The notes under the pieces are model-generated. The model saw only the letters and a list, made by a program, of their open reading frames with translations, was not told where the DNA came from and did no database searches. A stretch of 57,765 nt of DNA from Planctomycetota bacterium (GTDB lineage: Bacteria > Planctomycetota > Planctomycetia > Pirellulales > Pirellulaceae): positions 1 through 57,765 of the forward strand of contig CAUJKA010000164.1 of assembly GCA_963204965.1 (NCBI GenBank). The letters run 5' to 3'. This document shows, piece by piece, positions 25,109-34,227 of this stretch. Within the stretch, counting starts at the first letter, position 1. The number at the start of each line of letters is the position of its first letter. Made by a program: the position numbers and the translations under genes.

Positions 25109-27253
25109 TCAGCGATTGGCAGTTGGAGCCAAATCGGCAGGGCGGCGGAAGATAATGATGTCGTACTTTTGCTGATGTACCTGAAAGCCCAATCTGCGGG
25201 CCTCGGCTTCGACAGTCTGAGTTTGCGCGATCGATTGTTGAAACTGCTCAATCTGGTCAAGTACAATCCACTGGTACGCCCGAAGAGGCTCCTCCTTGCG
25301 ATCGGCCAGTTGCGCGAGTTTCGGTCGTCGCTCTAAGTACTGACCGACCGTCTCCACGTCGCGATTGCCTACCAAATGAGCGGCGATGCGAGTCGTGGCT
25401 AGTACTTCGCCTCCATCATTGCGGATTTCTTTCAATTGCCCGTGCAACCATTGGCCAGCTTCGCTTGCCGCTTCGCGTTGGCTCCACGGCGTACGGTTGA
25501 ATTCCACAATTGGGCCAGAGAAGTCGGCCTGCTTATCGTGGTAGGTTCTTCCTTTGACATCGATCAGCGAATCCAAAGAGTAGGGCAGGGCCCCGACAAA
25601 CAGGCTTAGCAAAGCGCCGCACGACAAAGCACCCATTGCCGGAGCAAAGAATAAGTCTCGGCCCATTTCTTCAGTTTGCAGTGCGTCACTTTGAAGTGTA
25701 TGGTTTCGGATGATATCGTTTTGCATTGTTTCGAGTGGGTCAGCGATTACTTTAGCGGCGTTATAACTTTCAGCGTGTTGCTTCGAGCCAGTAAGTGCGG
25801 CCAGCCACAGGACGGGCAGTACGGCGCTCGTGTATTGAAAGGCGATGCTTGCAGCCGGCGCGTGATCCCAAATAACAAGCACGAACAGCGGAACGGTGGC
25901 AGCGATGGCAATCCTCCAACCACGACACACGGCAAACAAATTCATGGGTAGAAGTAAGCTCAACAGAAAAGCCGCTTTTCTTGGCCGAAAGATCTGTCCC
26001 CAAAACTCGCTGGGCCGTAGCACAGGGGACAACGCAATCTCAAAAAGGTTCGCGCCAAGTTTATGGAATCGCCCCGTCTGAAACTCAGCTAGGCCACTAA
26101 AGCGAAACACCGCCACAAAGACAAGCACCAACATTATCGCTAAGGCTATCGCCTTGCGTTTGTTGATCATAGGGAATGAATCATTGGTTAGTACCAGCGC
26201 AAATGCTAAGCACGCTAATACAGCGATGACACCTTCCTCCATCGACATTGCAAAAACGGCCAAGCTCGCAGCAAGCCAATAGCGTCTGGCAAAAATCGCC
26301 CAAAAGCAAAAGAGCATCGGTCCAATAGCTAACGAGATCGGATGCCAGCCGTAGGTGTATGCCAGATTGAACTGCCCAACCACTGGTTGCACTAACCAAG
26401 CCATAGACCAAAGTACTCGCGAAGTCGGCGATGCTCCAAAGTGCTTCGTCAACAAGTAGATTGCCCACGCTGGGCTGGTGAGCGCGATCGCTTGAACAGC
26501 GAAGATCAGGTGCACCGATGGCCATAACTTCCAAATCGGTACAAGAACTAACAAGCCTGGATTGAAGTGATCCCAAAAAGCTGGAAGGACTGGAGACTCG
26601 CGCAGGAGGCCTCGACCAGCAGCCGTGTTGGCGATTCGCTGAGTGAAGTGTCCGAAGTCATTAAAGCCCAGCATAAAATCGTTATAAAGTCTTGCACTTT
26701 CGGAGTACCACAGAGCACTTACTAAAAGCACTAAGCAAGAGACGATTGCCAAACCAAGCCGTGAAGATAGGCCTTGCGGAATGTCAACTCTTCCCGCAAG
26801 TTTGAAGCAACTCCATCCACTGAAGAGTACAAACCAGAGCACTTCAAAGTAGGACGCTGGTAATGTTGGCTTAAAGCCGCGAGCGATGATGAGACCAAGT
26901 GGCAACGCGCTGGCGAGAGCGAATAAGGTCGCTGGATTGGTCAATGCACTTATCGTGCGTGTTTCCGTCTCGATCGTCCGCGGGTTTGCGCGGAACACAA
27001 GCACCATCCAACAGCCGGCAAAGCAAAGCGAGAAGAGACAAGAGGAGGCGTTAGCTGTTAAGGGCTCGTAGTAGCTTGGTACCATCGCTACAACAGAATA
27101 GGTGTGTACGAAGTGTCCACGGCTTGACAGCGAAAGACACACAAAGATCCAAACCGCAGCGAGCGCAGCATGTGCCGCTAGACTTAACGAACTCAAAAAG
27201 TTCGTTCTAGTCGCTGGTGAGGATTTTCGTGAATGGTTACTGCGCGAGGTCAA
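25109..27253 (-). CDS. DUF2079 multi-pass membrane protein
   Basis: This 714-residue integral membrane protein has about a dozen hydrophobic segments. It matches the DUF2079 family through 'FNDFGHFTQRIANTAAGRGLLRESP', 'FWDHFNPGLLVLVPIWKLWPSVHLIF', 'GWHPISLAIGPMLFCFWAIF' and 'SMEEGVIAVLACLAFAL'. The family has a GT-C glycosyltransferase-like topology, with an Asp/His-containing first loop, and a periplasmic C-terminal domain. Its function is not established; a role in lipid-linked sugar transfer is often suggested. It stands alone, divergent from the quinone reductase-like gene. Confidence 0.85.
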   Translation of the reverse strand: MTSRSNHSRKSSPATRTNFLSSLSLAAHAALAAVWIFVCLSLSSRGHFVHTYSVVAMVPSYYEPLTANASSCLFSLCFAGCWMVLVFRANPRTIETETRTISALTNPATLFALASALPLGLIIARGFKPTLPASYFEVLWFVLFSGWSCFKLAGRVDIPQGLSSRLGLAIVSCLVLLVSALWYSESARLYNDFMLGFNDFGHFTQRIANTAAGRGLLRESPVLPAFWDHFNPGLLVLVPIWKLWPSVHLIFAVQAIALTSPAWAIYLLTKHFGASPTSRVLWSMAWLVQPVVGQFNLAYTYGWHPISLAIGPMLFCFWAIFARRYWLAASLAVFAMSMEEGVIAVLACLAFALVLTNDSFPMINKRKAIALAIMLVLVFVAVFRFSGLAEFQTGRFHKLGANLFEIALSPVLRPSEFWGQIFRPRKAAFLLSLLLPMNLFAVCRGWRIAIAATVPLFVLVIWDHAPAASIAFQYTSAVLPVLWLAALTGSKQHAESYNAAKVIADPLETMQNDIIRNHTLQSDALQTEEMGRDLFFAPAMGALSCGALLSLFVGALPYSLDSLIDVKGRTYHDKQADFSGPIVEFNRTPWSQREAASEAGQWLHGQLKEIRNDGGEVLATTRIAAHLVGNRDVETVGQYLERRPKLAQLADRKEEPLRAYQWIVLDQIEQFQQSIAQTQTVEAEARRLGFQVHQQKYDIIIFRRPADLAPTANR

Positions 27254-27366
27254 TTTGAAGCTTTTCAGTACTATGTTGACGGTTTGGCAAGTGATAGAAT
27301 GCCCGAACTATAGTCAAAACTCAAGCGATCTTGGCTCAAAGGTCTCATCGGTAGGGATAAACCATC

Positions 27367-28365
27367 GTGAAAGCTGCATTCATTCGTGAAACCGGGGCGC
27401 CGGACAAAATTCAGTATGGCGATTTGCCTGATCCATCGGCTGGCCCTGGTCAAGTTGTAGTCAAAGTTGGTGCGGTGTCGGTGAATCCCATTGATACTTA
27501 CATTCGCAACGGAGCCAACTATTGGCCATTGCCCGAACCGTACATCGTTGGCGCAGATTTTGCCGGAACAGTCGTAGCCGTTGGAGCGGGGGTAAGTGAA
27601 CTTCGCGAAGGGGATCGAGTTTGGGGAAGCAATCAAGGCTTGATGGGGCGCCAGGGATGCTTTGCTGAACTGATTGCGGTGGATGCTCAATGGATCTACC
27701 CAACGCCGACCGATGTGAGCGACGAAGAAGCAGCGGCTAGCGCATTGGTAGGTATTACGGCTCATCTAGGTCTTGTGCATCACGCAAGACTGACCGTTGG
27801 CGAGACGATCTTTGTTCGCGGCGGTGTCGGTGGAGTGGGGTCGATGGTAGTTCAAATGGCCAAAGCCATGGGTGCTAAAGTCATCGCGACAGCCGGTGGA
27901 TCGGAAAAGGCTGATCTATGTCGCCGCTTAGGTGCTGATCATGTGATCGACTACCGCAACGAGAATATTGCGGAGAAGATTGCCCAGTACAGCCCAGGCG
28001 GTGTCAACGTATTTTGGGAAACTCTTCGCGATCCCGATTTTGATTTAGCGGTGAGCTGCATGTGTGAAAACGCACGAATGGTCCTGATGGCTGGTAGAAC
28101 CGCGCGTCCCGAGTTTCCGGTTGGACCTTTTTATGTCAAAGGTTGTTCTCTCCACGGATTCGCCATGTTCAAGGCGTCTCCTGAAGTTCAGCGTGGTTGT
28201 GCACAAGATATCAACCATTGGCTTTCAAGCGCGCGAGTCAAGCCGCTGGTGGATCGCGTTATGCCACTTAGCCAAGCCGCGGAAGCTCATCGACTTCAAG
28301 AGGCTCATACGGTGGCCAAAGAAAGTCAGCTCAAAGGCAAGCTGGTGTTGAAGCCAAACTTGTAG
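27367..28365 (+). CDS. Zinc-independent MDR-family NAD(P)H:quinone reductase-like enzyme
   Basis: The 332-residue medium-chain dehydrogenase/reductase starts with GTG. The N-terminal catalytic fold ('MKAAFIRETGAPDKIQYGDLPDP', 'SVNPIDTYIRNG', 'IVGADFAGTVVAVGAGV') lacks the zinc-ligand Cys/His pair of alcohol dehydrogenases, placing it with the quinone oxidoreductase (zeta-crystallin) group. The NADP-binding motif is 'VRGGVGGVGSMVVQMAKAMGAKVIATAGG' (about 156-182). It probably reduces quinones or enones with NADPH in the cytoplasm. The gene starts 113 bases from the divergent DUF2079 gene. Confidence 0.88.
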   Translation: MKAAFIRETGAPDKIQYGDLPDPSAGPGQVVVKVGAVSVNPIDTYIRNGANYWPLPEPYIVGADFAGTVVAVGAGVSELREGDRVWGSNQGLMGRQGCFAELIAVDAQWIYPTPTDVSDEEAAASALVGITAHLGLVHHARLTVGETIFVRGGVGGVGSMVVQMAKAMGAKVIATAGGSEKADLCRRLGADHVIDYRNENIAEKIAQYSPGGVNVFWETLRDPDFDLAVSCMCENARMVLMAGRTARPEFPVGPFYVKGCSLHGFAMFKASPEVQRGCAQDINHWLSSARVKPLVDRVMPLSQAAEAHRLQEAHTVAKESQLKGKLVLKPNL

Positions 28366-28444
28366 TCCATCGTGAAGTCGTAGTGGACTCCGCCGATCAC
28401 TCGGAACGCTCGAACGCTTTAACTCAACACGAATTGGAACGCCC

Positions 28445-28822
28445 ATGGAAAATGTAAACGAGCCGAAAGGCGAATCGAGCGTACTTATACGCGGTGCAGT
28501 TGGTGCTGTAATCGGTGCTGCCCTAGGCTATGCCGTTTTTTGGGGCTTGGTGAAAGTCGGTATCGCGGCCATCATTGCGCCAGGGGCACTCACTGGTGCC
28601 ATTGCCAGCCGAATGTCGGGAAGGCAATCCGTTGAAGTGGGTGTTATCGCTGCGGTTGTCGGCGCCGTTGCGACAATCCTCAGCGAGTGGAGCCTCTTTC
28701 CGTTTATCAAAGATGGCAGCTTGACCTACTTTATTGCCCATCTTCATCAGCTAAAACCCGCGACGATGCTCTTGGGAGCCGCTGGTATCTTCTGCGCATT
28801 TTTTTACGGTCGCGGAAGATAG
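28445..28822 (+). CDS. Small four-helix membrane protein
   Basis: This 125-residue, Ala/Gly/Val-rich protein has about four hydrophobic helices ('LIRGAVGAVIGAALGYAVFWGL', 'GIAAIIAPGALTGAIAS', 'VEVGVIAAVVGAVATILSEW', 'ATMLLGAAGIFCAFFY'). A charged N-terminus precedes them and a short basic C-terminus follows. No known family is recognised with confidence. It lies between the quinone reductase-like gene and pepA on the same strand with 80-base gaps, which does not define a function. Confidence 0.7.
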   Translation: MENVNEPKGESSVLIRGAVGAVIGAALGYAVFWGLVKVGIAAIIAPGALTGAIASRMSGRQSVEVGVIAAVVGAVATILSEWSLFPFIKDGSLTYFIAHLHQLKPATMLLGAAGIFCAFFYGRGR

Positions 28823-28904
28823 CTGAAATTCAAACACCAAGAGAAATCAGTGGGCACTTTGAATTGAATGGGTGTGCCCAGATACAAATCGATGATGTTA
28901 ACGA

Positions 28905-30365
28905 ATGCTAAAAGATAAGACCATGATTGTTGATCAAGAAACCAATGCGACCGCCAGCTCCGATGCGCTTGTAGTTCTCGCTTACGATTCTACGCCTCCC
29001 TCCGGACCAGCTCTGAATCTATCCAGCCAAACAACACAATACTTGCTGGACCTGCAGACCCGCGGTGAACTGTCCTTGAAGACGGGCAAGGTCACTACAC
29101 TTTATTCGGTCCCTGGCGTGACGAGCCCAATTCTAGTCGTTGTTGGCGGCGGAAAGCCAGAGAAGTTCGGTTGCTCAGAAGCGTATCGTTGTGCCGCGGC
29201 GGCATCGAAGTCGCTCGCCGCCAAGAAACGTAATCGCGTCCAGTTTCAATTCGGCGATTTGCAGTCAGATGTATCGCGAGCTGCCATTGCAGGTTCGATG
29301 AACGGTTGCCATGGTCAGGATATTTTAAAGGCTGATCGATCAATCAATCCAATCGAGCGAATCAGTTGGCTTTCAGTCAACGAGAATGATCTGCGTTGGG
29401 CGACGGAAGTTGGACAGTCGATGTTGTTGGCTCGTGAGCTGGTGAATCTTCCTGCGAACTTGCTCTATCCCGAGTCCTTTGCTGCTCGTGCGGCTGTGGT
29501 TGCCAAAGACTGTGGACTTGAACTGGAGGTCTGGGATGAGATGCGTCTGCGCAAGGAGCGATGTGGATCGTTGCTTGGTGTAGCTCAAGGGTCCTCCAAG
29601 CCGCCGCGTCTTTTGATCTTGCGTTACCCAGGGAAGAAGAAGTGCCCACCATTGGCACTGGTCGGCAAAGGTGTGACCTTTGACAGTGGCGGACTATCGT
29701 TGAAGCCATCGGACAGCATGTTGACCATGAAGTGCGATATGGCAGGTGCTGCGACCGTGTTAGCAACGATGCAAGCGATTGCCAAGCTGCAAGTCGATTC
29801 GCCAGTGGTTGGCCTAGTGGGATTGGTGGAGAACATGGTCAGCGGCAATAGTTTCCGTCTAGGTGATGTGTTAACTGCTCGCAACGGCAAGACAATCGAG
29901 ATTCACAACACCGATGCTGAAGGTCGACTGGTGCTCGCTGACGTGCTGGATGTGGCCTTGCAAGAGAATCCCTCCGGAATCATCGACTTGGCGACGCTAA
30001 CCGGGGCCTGTGTCGTTGCTCTGGGAACCGATATCTCGGGCTTGATGACCAATAACGCTCAACTGCAATCGCAACTTCAGCAAGCTGCGCAGCAAGCGGG
30101 CGAAGAGGTTTGGCCTTTGCCGATGAGCGAACATTTTGGCGAGCAAGTCAAAGGCAAGATAGCCGACTTGAAGAACATGGGCGATGGTCGTTGGGGCGGC
30201 GCGATCACTGCAGCCAAGTTCCTGGAAGAGTTTGTTGGCGAGCGACCCTGGGTCCACATCGATATTGCTGGTCCGGCCTTTTACGACTCTCCCAAGCCGT
30301 TTCAGGACGCTGGCGGAACGGGTTGTATGATTCGATCTTTAGTGACATTGGTTGAGAAACTTTAG
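28905..30365 (+). CDS. pepA: Leucyl aminopeptidase (M17)
   Basis: This 486-residue cytoplasmic peptidase cleaves N-terminal residues using two metal ions. The M17 catalytic C-domain is intact: 'LVGKGVTFDSGGLSLKPSDSM' (catalytic Lys, metal Asp), 'MKCDMAGAATVLATM', the 'NTDAEGRLVLADVLD' signature (metal Asp/Glu and catalytic Arg), and 'DLATLTGACVVALG'. The N-terminal domain is more divergent, as is usual. The called start is 28905; a second Met (28923, 'MIVDQETN') is equally plausible because neither has a clear Shine-Dalgarno sequence. It ends 60 bases before the ABC ATPase gene. Confidence 0.95.
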   Translation: MLKDKTMIVDQETNATASSDALVVLAYDSTPPSGPALNLSSQTTQYLLDLQTRGELSLKTGKVTTLYSVPGVTSPILVVVGGGKPEKFGCSEAYRCAAAASKSLAAKKRNRVQFQFGDLQSDVSRAAIAGSMNGCHGQDILKADRSINPIERISWLSVNENDLRWATEVGQSMLLARELVNLPANLLYPESFAARAAVVAKDCGLELEVWDEMRLRKERCGSLLGVAQGSSKPPRLLILRYPGKKKCPPLALVGKGVTFDSGGLSLKPSDSMLTMKCDMAGAATVLATMQAIAKLQVDSPVVGLVGLVENMVSGNSFRLGDVLTARNGKTIEIHNTDAEGRLVLADVLDVALQENPSGIIDLATLTGACVVALGTDISGLMTNNAQLQSQLQQAAQQAGEEVWPLPMSEHFGEQVKGKIADLKNMGDGRWGGAITAAKFLEEFVGERPWVHIDIAGPAFYDSPKPFQDAGGTGCMIRSLVTLVEKL

Positions 30366-30375
30366 CGGGACGCCC

Positions 30376-30418
30376 GCGCACCGAAAACAGCCCGCGCACC
30401 AGAAAACGCGCACCGAAA
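30376..30418 (+). repeat. Three short direct repeats GCGCACC(A)GAAA
   Basis: GCGCACCGAAAA (30376), GCGCACCAGAAAA (30394) and GCGCACCGAAAT (30408) lie in the 59-bp gap between pepA and the ABC ATPase gene, spaced 18 and 14 bases. They end 7 bases before the ATPase start codon, so they would sit in its leader or overlap its promoter. Confidence 0.5.
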
Positions 30419-30424
30419 TTTCGT

Positions 30425-31204
30425 ATGGCACAGTTAATCGCAAGTTCAGTTTCCTTCGCGTACTCCGCCGAGCGTTTAGCTTTGGACTCGGTATCGCTGG
30501 AGGTCCGCAAAGGCGAATTGCTAGTCCTGGTGGGAGCCAATGGAGCTGGTAAGAGTACGCTTCTGCGCGCCCTGTCTGGGCAATTGAACTTGAGTCAAGG
30601 CGAGGTGCTGCTCGAAGGTCGTTCGCTCAAGGTGTGGTCGCGTCGAGAAGCGGCGAAGATGATCGCTTTGATGCCGCAATTCGAAACGACCGATAGCGAA
30701 CTTTCCGTGCGCGACATCGTGCGACTGGGACGAGCTCCCCATCGCGGATGGTTGTTGCCACTGTCAGAAGAAGATGAAGCCGCAATTGATCATGCTCTGG
30801 ATGCAATGTGTCTGGAAGAGCTCAGCGATCGACCAGCTAGTTCACTTTCGGGTGGACAATGGCGAAGAATGATCTTGGCTCGCGCAATCGCTCAACAAGC
30901 TTCTGTGTTACTACTCGATGAACCGACCAGTGGGTTAGACCTCAAGCATCAAATTGAATCGCTTCAGTTGCTGCAACGAATCACGCGACAACAGCAAGCG
31001 ACTGTGGTTGTTTCGCTGCATGACTTGAACTTGGCGAGTCTGTTCGCTGATCGCATTGCCATAATCGCTTCAGGTCGCATTACGGCGATCGGAACGTCGA
31101 ACGAAGTACTAACGGTTGAAAACCTCAAACAAGCCTTTGGTATCTCGGCGACGTTGATCAAGCATCCGACGAGCGATCTGCCGATGGTTCTACCGTCGAA
31201 TTAG
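30425..31204 (+). CDS. ABC transporter ATP-binding protein, haem/iron-siderophore type
   Basis: The protein has 259 residues. Walker A is 'GANGAGKST' (about 38-46), the ABC signature 'LSGGQWRRMILARAIAQ' (about 142-158), Walker B 'VLLLDEPTSGLD', and the switch His is in 'VVVSLHDLNLA'. The closest families are HmuV/FecE/BtuD, which power uptake of haemin, ferric siderophores or cobalamin together with a FecCD-type permease. No permease or binding protein is adjacent, so the partner must be elsewhere if it is functional. There is no clear ribosome site. The 3' end overlaps the convergent SulP-carbonic anhydrase gene by 47 bases. Confidence 0.88.
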   Translation: MAQLIASSVSFAYSAERLALDSVSLEVRKGELLVLVGANGAGKSTLLRALSGQLNLSQGEVLLEGRSLKVWSRREAAKMIALMPQFETTDSELSVRDIVRLGRAPHRGWLLPLSEEDEAAIDHALDAMCLEELSDRPASSLSGGQWRRMILARAIAQQASVLLLDEPTSGLDLKHQIESLQLLQRITRQQQATVVVSLHDLNLASLFADRIAIIASGRITAIGTSNEVLTVENLKQAFGISATLIKHPTSDLPMVLPSN

Positions 31205-33560
31205 CGGCCGTTCCAACATTGCCTGCGATTGCGCCTGGTTTAGACAGACCAATTGCCTGATCGGTAAGAAAATCGATGCGACCCGAGTTCACATCGTAGA
31301 CCGCTCCAACAACGGCAACGCGTCTTTGCTCGACCAATTTGCGAATCGTTTCGCTTGATTGCACAATGCCTTGGACCGTTCGAAACACGTTTTGCCGCGC
31401 AACATTCTCGATGAAGTCGTTACGGGCTTCCTGGTTTTCTACGGGAATAGCTTTTAGCACGGGCAAATTGATCGAGGGATGAATCTCCTCCAGAATAGAG
31501 TCCAAATGTTGGCAACCAGTCGCAACAGCGCCAGTCGTACCGGCCTCGGCCAGTTTCACAGCGGCATGAACCGCGCCGCATTTGGAGTGTCCCAAGACAA
31601 GAATCAGCTTGGAACCAACCACAGCCGTAGCGTACTCTAGACTCCCAAGAATTTTTGGGCTGATAATGTTGCCAGCAACGCGAGCCGAAAAGGCATCGCC
31701 CACGCCCAAGTCAAGGATCGTCTCCACCGGTGCACGCGAGTCGATACAACTGAGAATTGCCGCGAAAGGGAATTGACCTCCCGAGGTTGCTTGAACCTGT
31801 CGACCAAGGTCTCTAGAAAGCCGCCGATTGGAACAGAAACGTTCATTGCCATCTTGAAGGATCTTAAGCGCCTCTTCTGGTGTCATCGTCTCCTGTAATT
31901 GTCGACTGGTGTAGTCGACAAACTGAATCACATTTTCAATGGCGTATTTGCGACGAAAGCCGCTCAAGCTGACCTTAACTTTGTGAGCCTGTGACCGACT
32001 GGCAAAGTTGCGGATCATCGACAAGATGTCGGGATCGATATAGTCTGAGTTGCTCGCATCGATAAGGATGTGTGTACCTGGTGGCGCATCGCGAAGCGCC
32101 TTTTCAATGACGGGACGATTCAAAAAGCTGACTTGTTCAGCCAATTCAATATGGAGTATCTCGCCGCCAACATGCTTTTCAACGACCTTTCGCAGCGGAC
32201 GCCGCAGGTTGCTATTCAAAATGAACCCGACTGCAAAGCACAAACCGACCACCACTCCAATCAGTAGATCGGTAAGCAAGATGGCCAAAAGTGTCACGAG
32301 GAAGGGAATCCACTGATATCTGCCATCATTCCAGACTCGAATGAAAACTGAGGGACGAGCTAGCCAATAGCCAGTGACGATCAGTACCGCTGCCAATACA
32401 GACAGCGGGATTCGATTGAACACAAATGGAATAACGGTCACTGCTACCAGCAAAATTAGGCCGTGAAGAACAGCGCATAGCTTGGTTCGCGATCCGGCTT
32501 GAAGGCAAACGGCGCTGCGTTCAATAGCAGCGCTCATTGGAATTGCTCCCAGCAATCCGCACAGCGTGTTGCCTAGCCCCAGAGCAATTAACTCGCGATT
32601 GGCGGGGCTAGGACGGTCGGATTGATCCAATCGGTCTGTTGCAGAGAGATTCAGCATCGATTCAAGCGACGAAACAATGGCGATTGTTCCGGCAGCGAAG
32701 TAGATCGATAGGTTGCCCAGTTGTGAGAAGTCGGGGAAGCGAAACAAAGATCGTAGACCTTCTGCGTTTACTAGATCAGGCAATTCAATAAGGTGTTTTC
32801 CATCGATCAACCAGGGCTCCCCAAAGCGGTTGATTAGTAGACTCGTGAGCGTGCCTGTTACGATGGCGATCAGCATGACTGGTAGGTTCGATCTTTTTGC
32901 TTTTAGCCCGTGGTCTAGCCCCGCGATCACAGCCAGTGTTACCAGTCCCGCAATCATTGCACCCCAATGCACATCGCCTTCGATCAATGACATCAGTTCT
33001 GAAAACGTAGTTCGACGGTCCGGTTGCAAGAAGGCCATATCGCCTTCGATGTCAGTATCGTGGCCCAGTAGGTGAGGTATCTGCTTGAGAATAAGAATCA
33101 CGCCAATGGCTGATAGGAGAGCTTCCAGGACGCTCGAAGGAAAGAAGCTGGATATCCAGCCCAAGCGAGCAATACCAAAGACGATCTGCAACAAACCGGC
33201 AACGACTACGGACAGCAGGAATGTTTCAAAGGAAGCCGCCGAGCTGATTAGCGCAGCTACGGTTAATGTGAGACCAGCCGATGGCCCTGTGATACTTGTT
33301 GGAGACCCGCTGATCAGTCCAACTACCAAGCCGCCAATAATTCCCGAGAGTATTCCGGCGATGGGCGGCGCGCCCGAGATTGCCGCAATTCCCAAGCCCA
33401 TCGGAATCGCGATGCAAGCTACAACAATCGAAGCAGCAAACTCAGAAAGTATACCTGTTGAAAGTGGTAGATCAGGATGCGCTCTAAATGTCGAGCGATG
33501 ATTGGGCTCGTTGCTTCCCAATAAGTCATTGGCCGATTGAGATTCGCTGTTTGAGTTCAA
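31158..33560 (-). CDS. SulP anion transporter fused to an intact beta-carbonic anhydrase
   Basis: The protein has 800 residues. Residues about 25-435 form a SulP (SLC26) transporter ('GAPPIAGILSGIIGGLVVGLISGSPTSITGPSAGLTLTVAAL' region, 'ESMLNLSATDRLDQ'). About 440-560 is a STAS-like domain ('HIELAEQVSFLNRPVIEKAL', 'LIDASNSDYIDPDILSMI'). About 565-770 is a beta-class carbonic anhydrase with the full zinc site: Cys605, His658 and Cys661, plus the catalytic Asp607/Arg609 pair. Such fusions are thought to couple bicarbonate (or sulfate) transport to CO2/HCO3- interconversion. It is the last minus-strand gene of the DAB-linked island, 667 bases after the next SulP gene. Confidence 0.93.
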   Translation of the reverse strand: MNSNSESQSANDLLGSNEPNHRSTFRAHPDLPLSTGILSEFAASIVVACIAIPMGLGIAAISGAPPIAGILSGIIGGLVVGLISGSPTSITGPSAGLTLTVAALISSAASFETFLLSVVVAGLLQIVFGIARLGWISSFFPSSVLEALLSAIGVILILKQIPHLLGHDTDIEGDMAFLQPDRRTTFSELMSLIEGDVHWGAMIAGLVTLAVIAGLDHGLKAKRSNLPVMLIAIVTGTLTSLLINRFGEPWLIDGKHLIELPDLVNAEGLRSLFRFPDFSQLGNLSIYFAAGTIAIVSSLESMLNLSATDRLDQSDRPSPANRELIALGLGNTLCGLLGAIPMSAAIERSAVCLQAGSRTKLCAVLHGLILLVAVTVIPFVFNRIPLSVLAAVLIVTGYWLARPSVFIRVWNDGRYQWIPFLVTLLAILLTDLLIGVVVGLCFAVGFILNSNLRRPLRKVVEKHVGGEILHIELAEQVSFLNRPVIEKALRDAPPGTHILIDASNSDYIDPDILSMIRNFASRSQAHKVKVSLSGFRRKYAIENVIQFVDYTSRQLQETMTPEEALKILQDGNERFCSNRRLSRDLGRQVQATSGGQFPFAAILSCIDSRAPVETILDLGVGDAFSARVAGNIISPKILGSLEYATAVVGSKLILVLGHSKCGAVHAAVKLAEAGTTGAVATGCQHLDSILEEIHPSINLPVLKAIPVENQEARNDFIENVARQNVFRTVQGIVQSSETIRKLVEQRRVAVVGAVYDVNSGRIDFLTDQAIGLSKPGAIAGNVGTAANSTVEPSADRSSDA

Positions 33561-34227
33561 TTGTGTATCCCTCGTCCAAGGTTCCTAAAGACAACCGCGA
33601 TTTTCGATGCAACGCCTATACCGACAGAAGTCGCAGCGCGACCTACTATCGAGCGTTCAACACCGGATAGGGCGTAGGAATGAAGAATCGTTGTCGTGGT
33701 GGTTCGCAGAACTAAGATGAAGTCGATTCCACTGATTCAAGCCAGATTTCAAACAGCCCACGGGCAAACGTGAACGGGTTGGTTGAAGCGATCGCTGTCG
33801 ACGGATCGCCCAAAGGTCAGCATCGCTGTCGATGCGTTCTTCGGATTCGCTTCGATTCTCTGGTTCCTGATTTTCGGACTCGTTGCATCCATCATTGGCT
33901 GTTGTTACGCCAGCGATATCAAATGCAATAAGCTGAATCGGAACCACCTGTGGGCAAAGAAAAATTGCCAGCAGCAAGCCGTGTTGGCTGAATCGATTCA
34001 TTAACAATACCAGGAGGCGCGGTAGCACGTAACAGTCCAGGCAATCGAAGAAATTGAAGAACGCGGCGACTAACTGCCAAGGTCGTGCGCATCGCCGGAA
34101 ACACTGTCAGAGTAGGTCAAGAGAACTAGATAGTCAATGGTAATGCAACGTCCAAAGCTTTTGCCCAGTCGCTTCCTAGCGGAAACCTGTGAGTTAAAGG
34201 AGGCACGGTATTTCTCGAAATTGACAA
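33561..34227. other. 667-bp gap between the two SulP genes
   Basis: There is no well-supported gene. A minus-strand frame (33657-34028) contains a Met at 33998 followed by a hydrophobic segment and then a Ser/Glu-rich region, which could be a small exported protein, but no ribosome site precedes it and no family is recognised. The gap probably holds a separate promoter for the downstream SulP-carbonic anhydrase gene. I see no terminator with a T-run. Confidence 0.5.

Noticed and set aside
30376..30418. Short CRISPR-like repeats
   Set aside because: The repeats are only 12-13 bases with 1-6 base gaps and no spacers, so this is not a CRISPR array. None was seen elsewhere.
33657..34028. 123-codon minus-strand frame between the SulP genes
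   Set aside because: It has a hydrophobic start after an internal Met, but no ribosome site or family, and a compositionally odd tail. It was left as a note on the gap.
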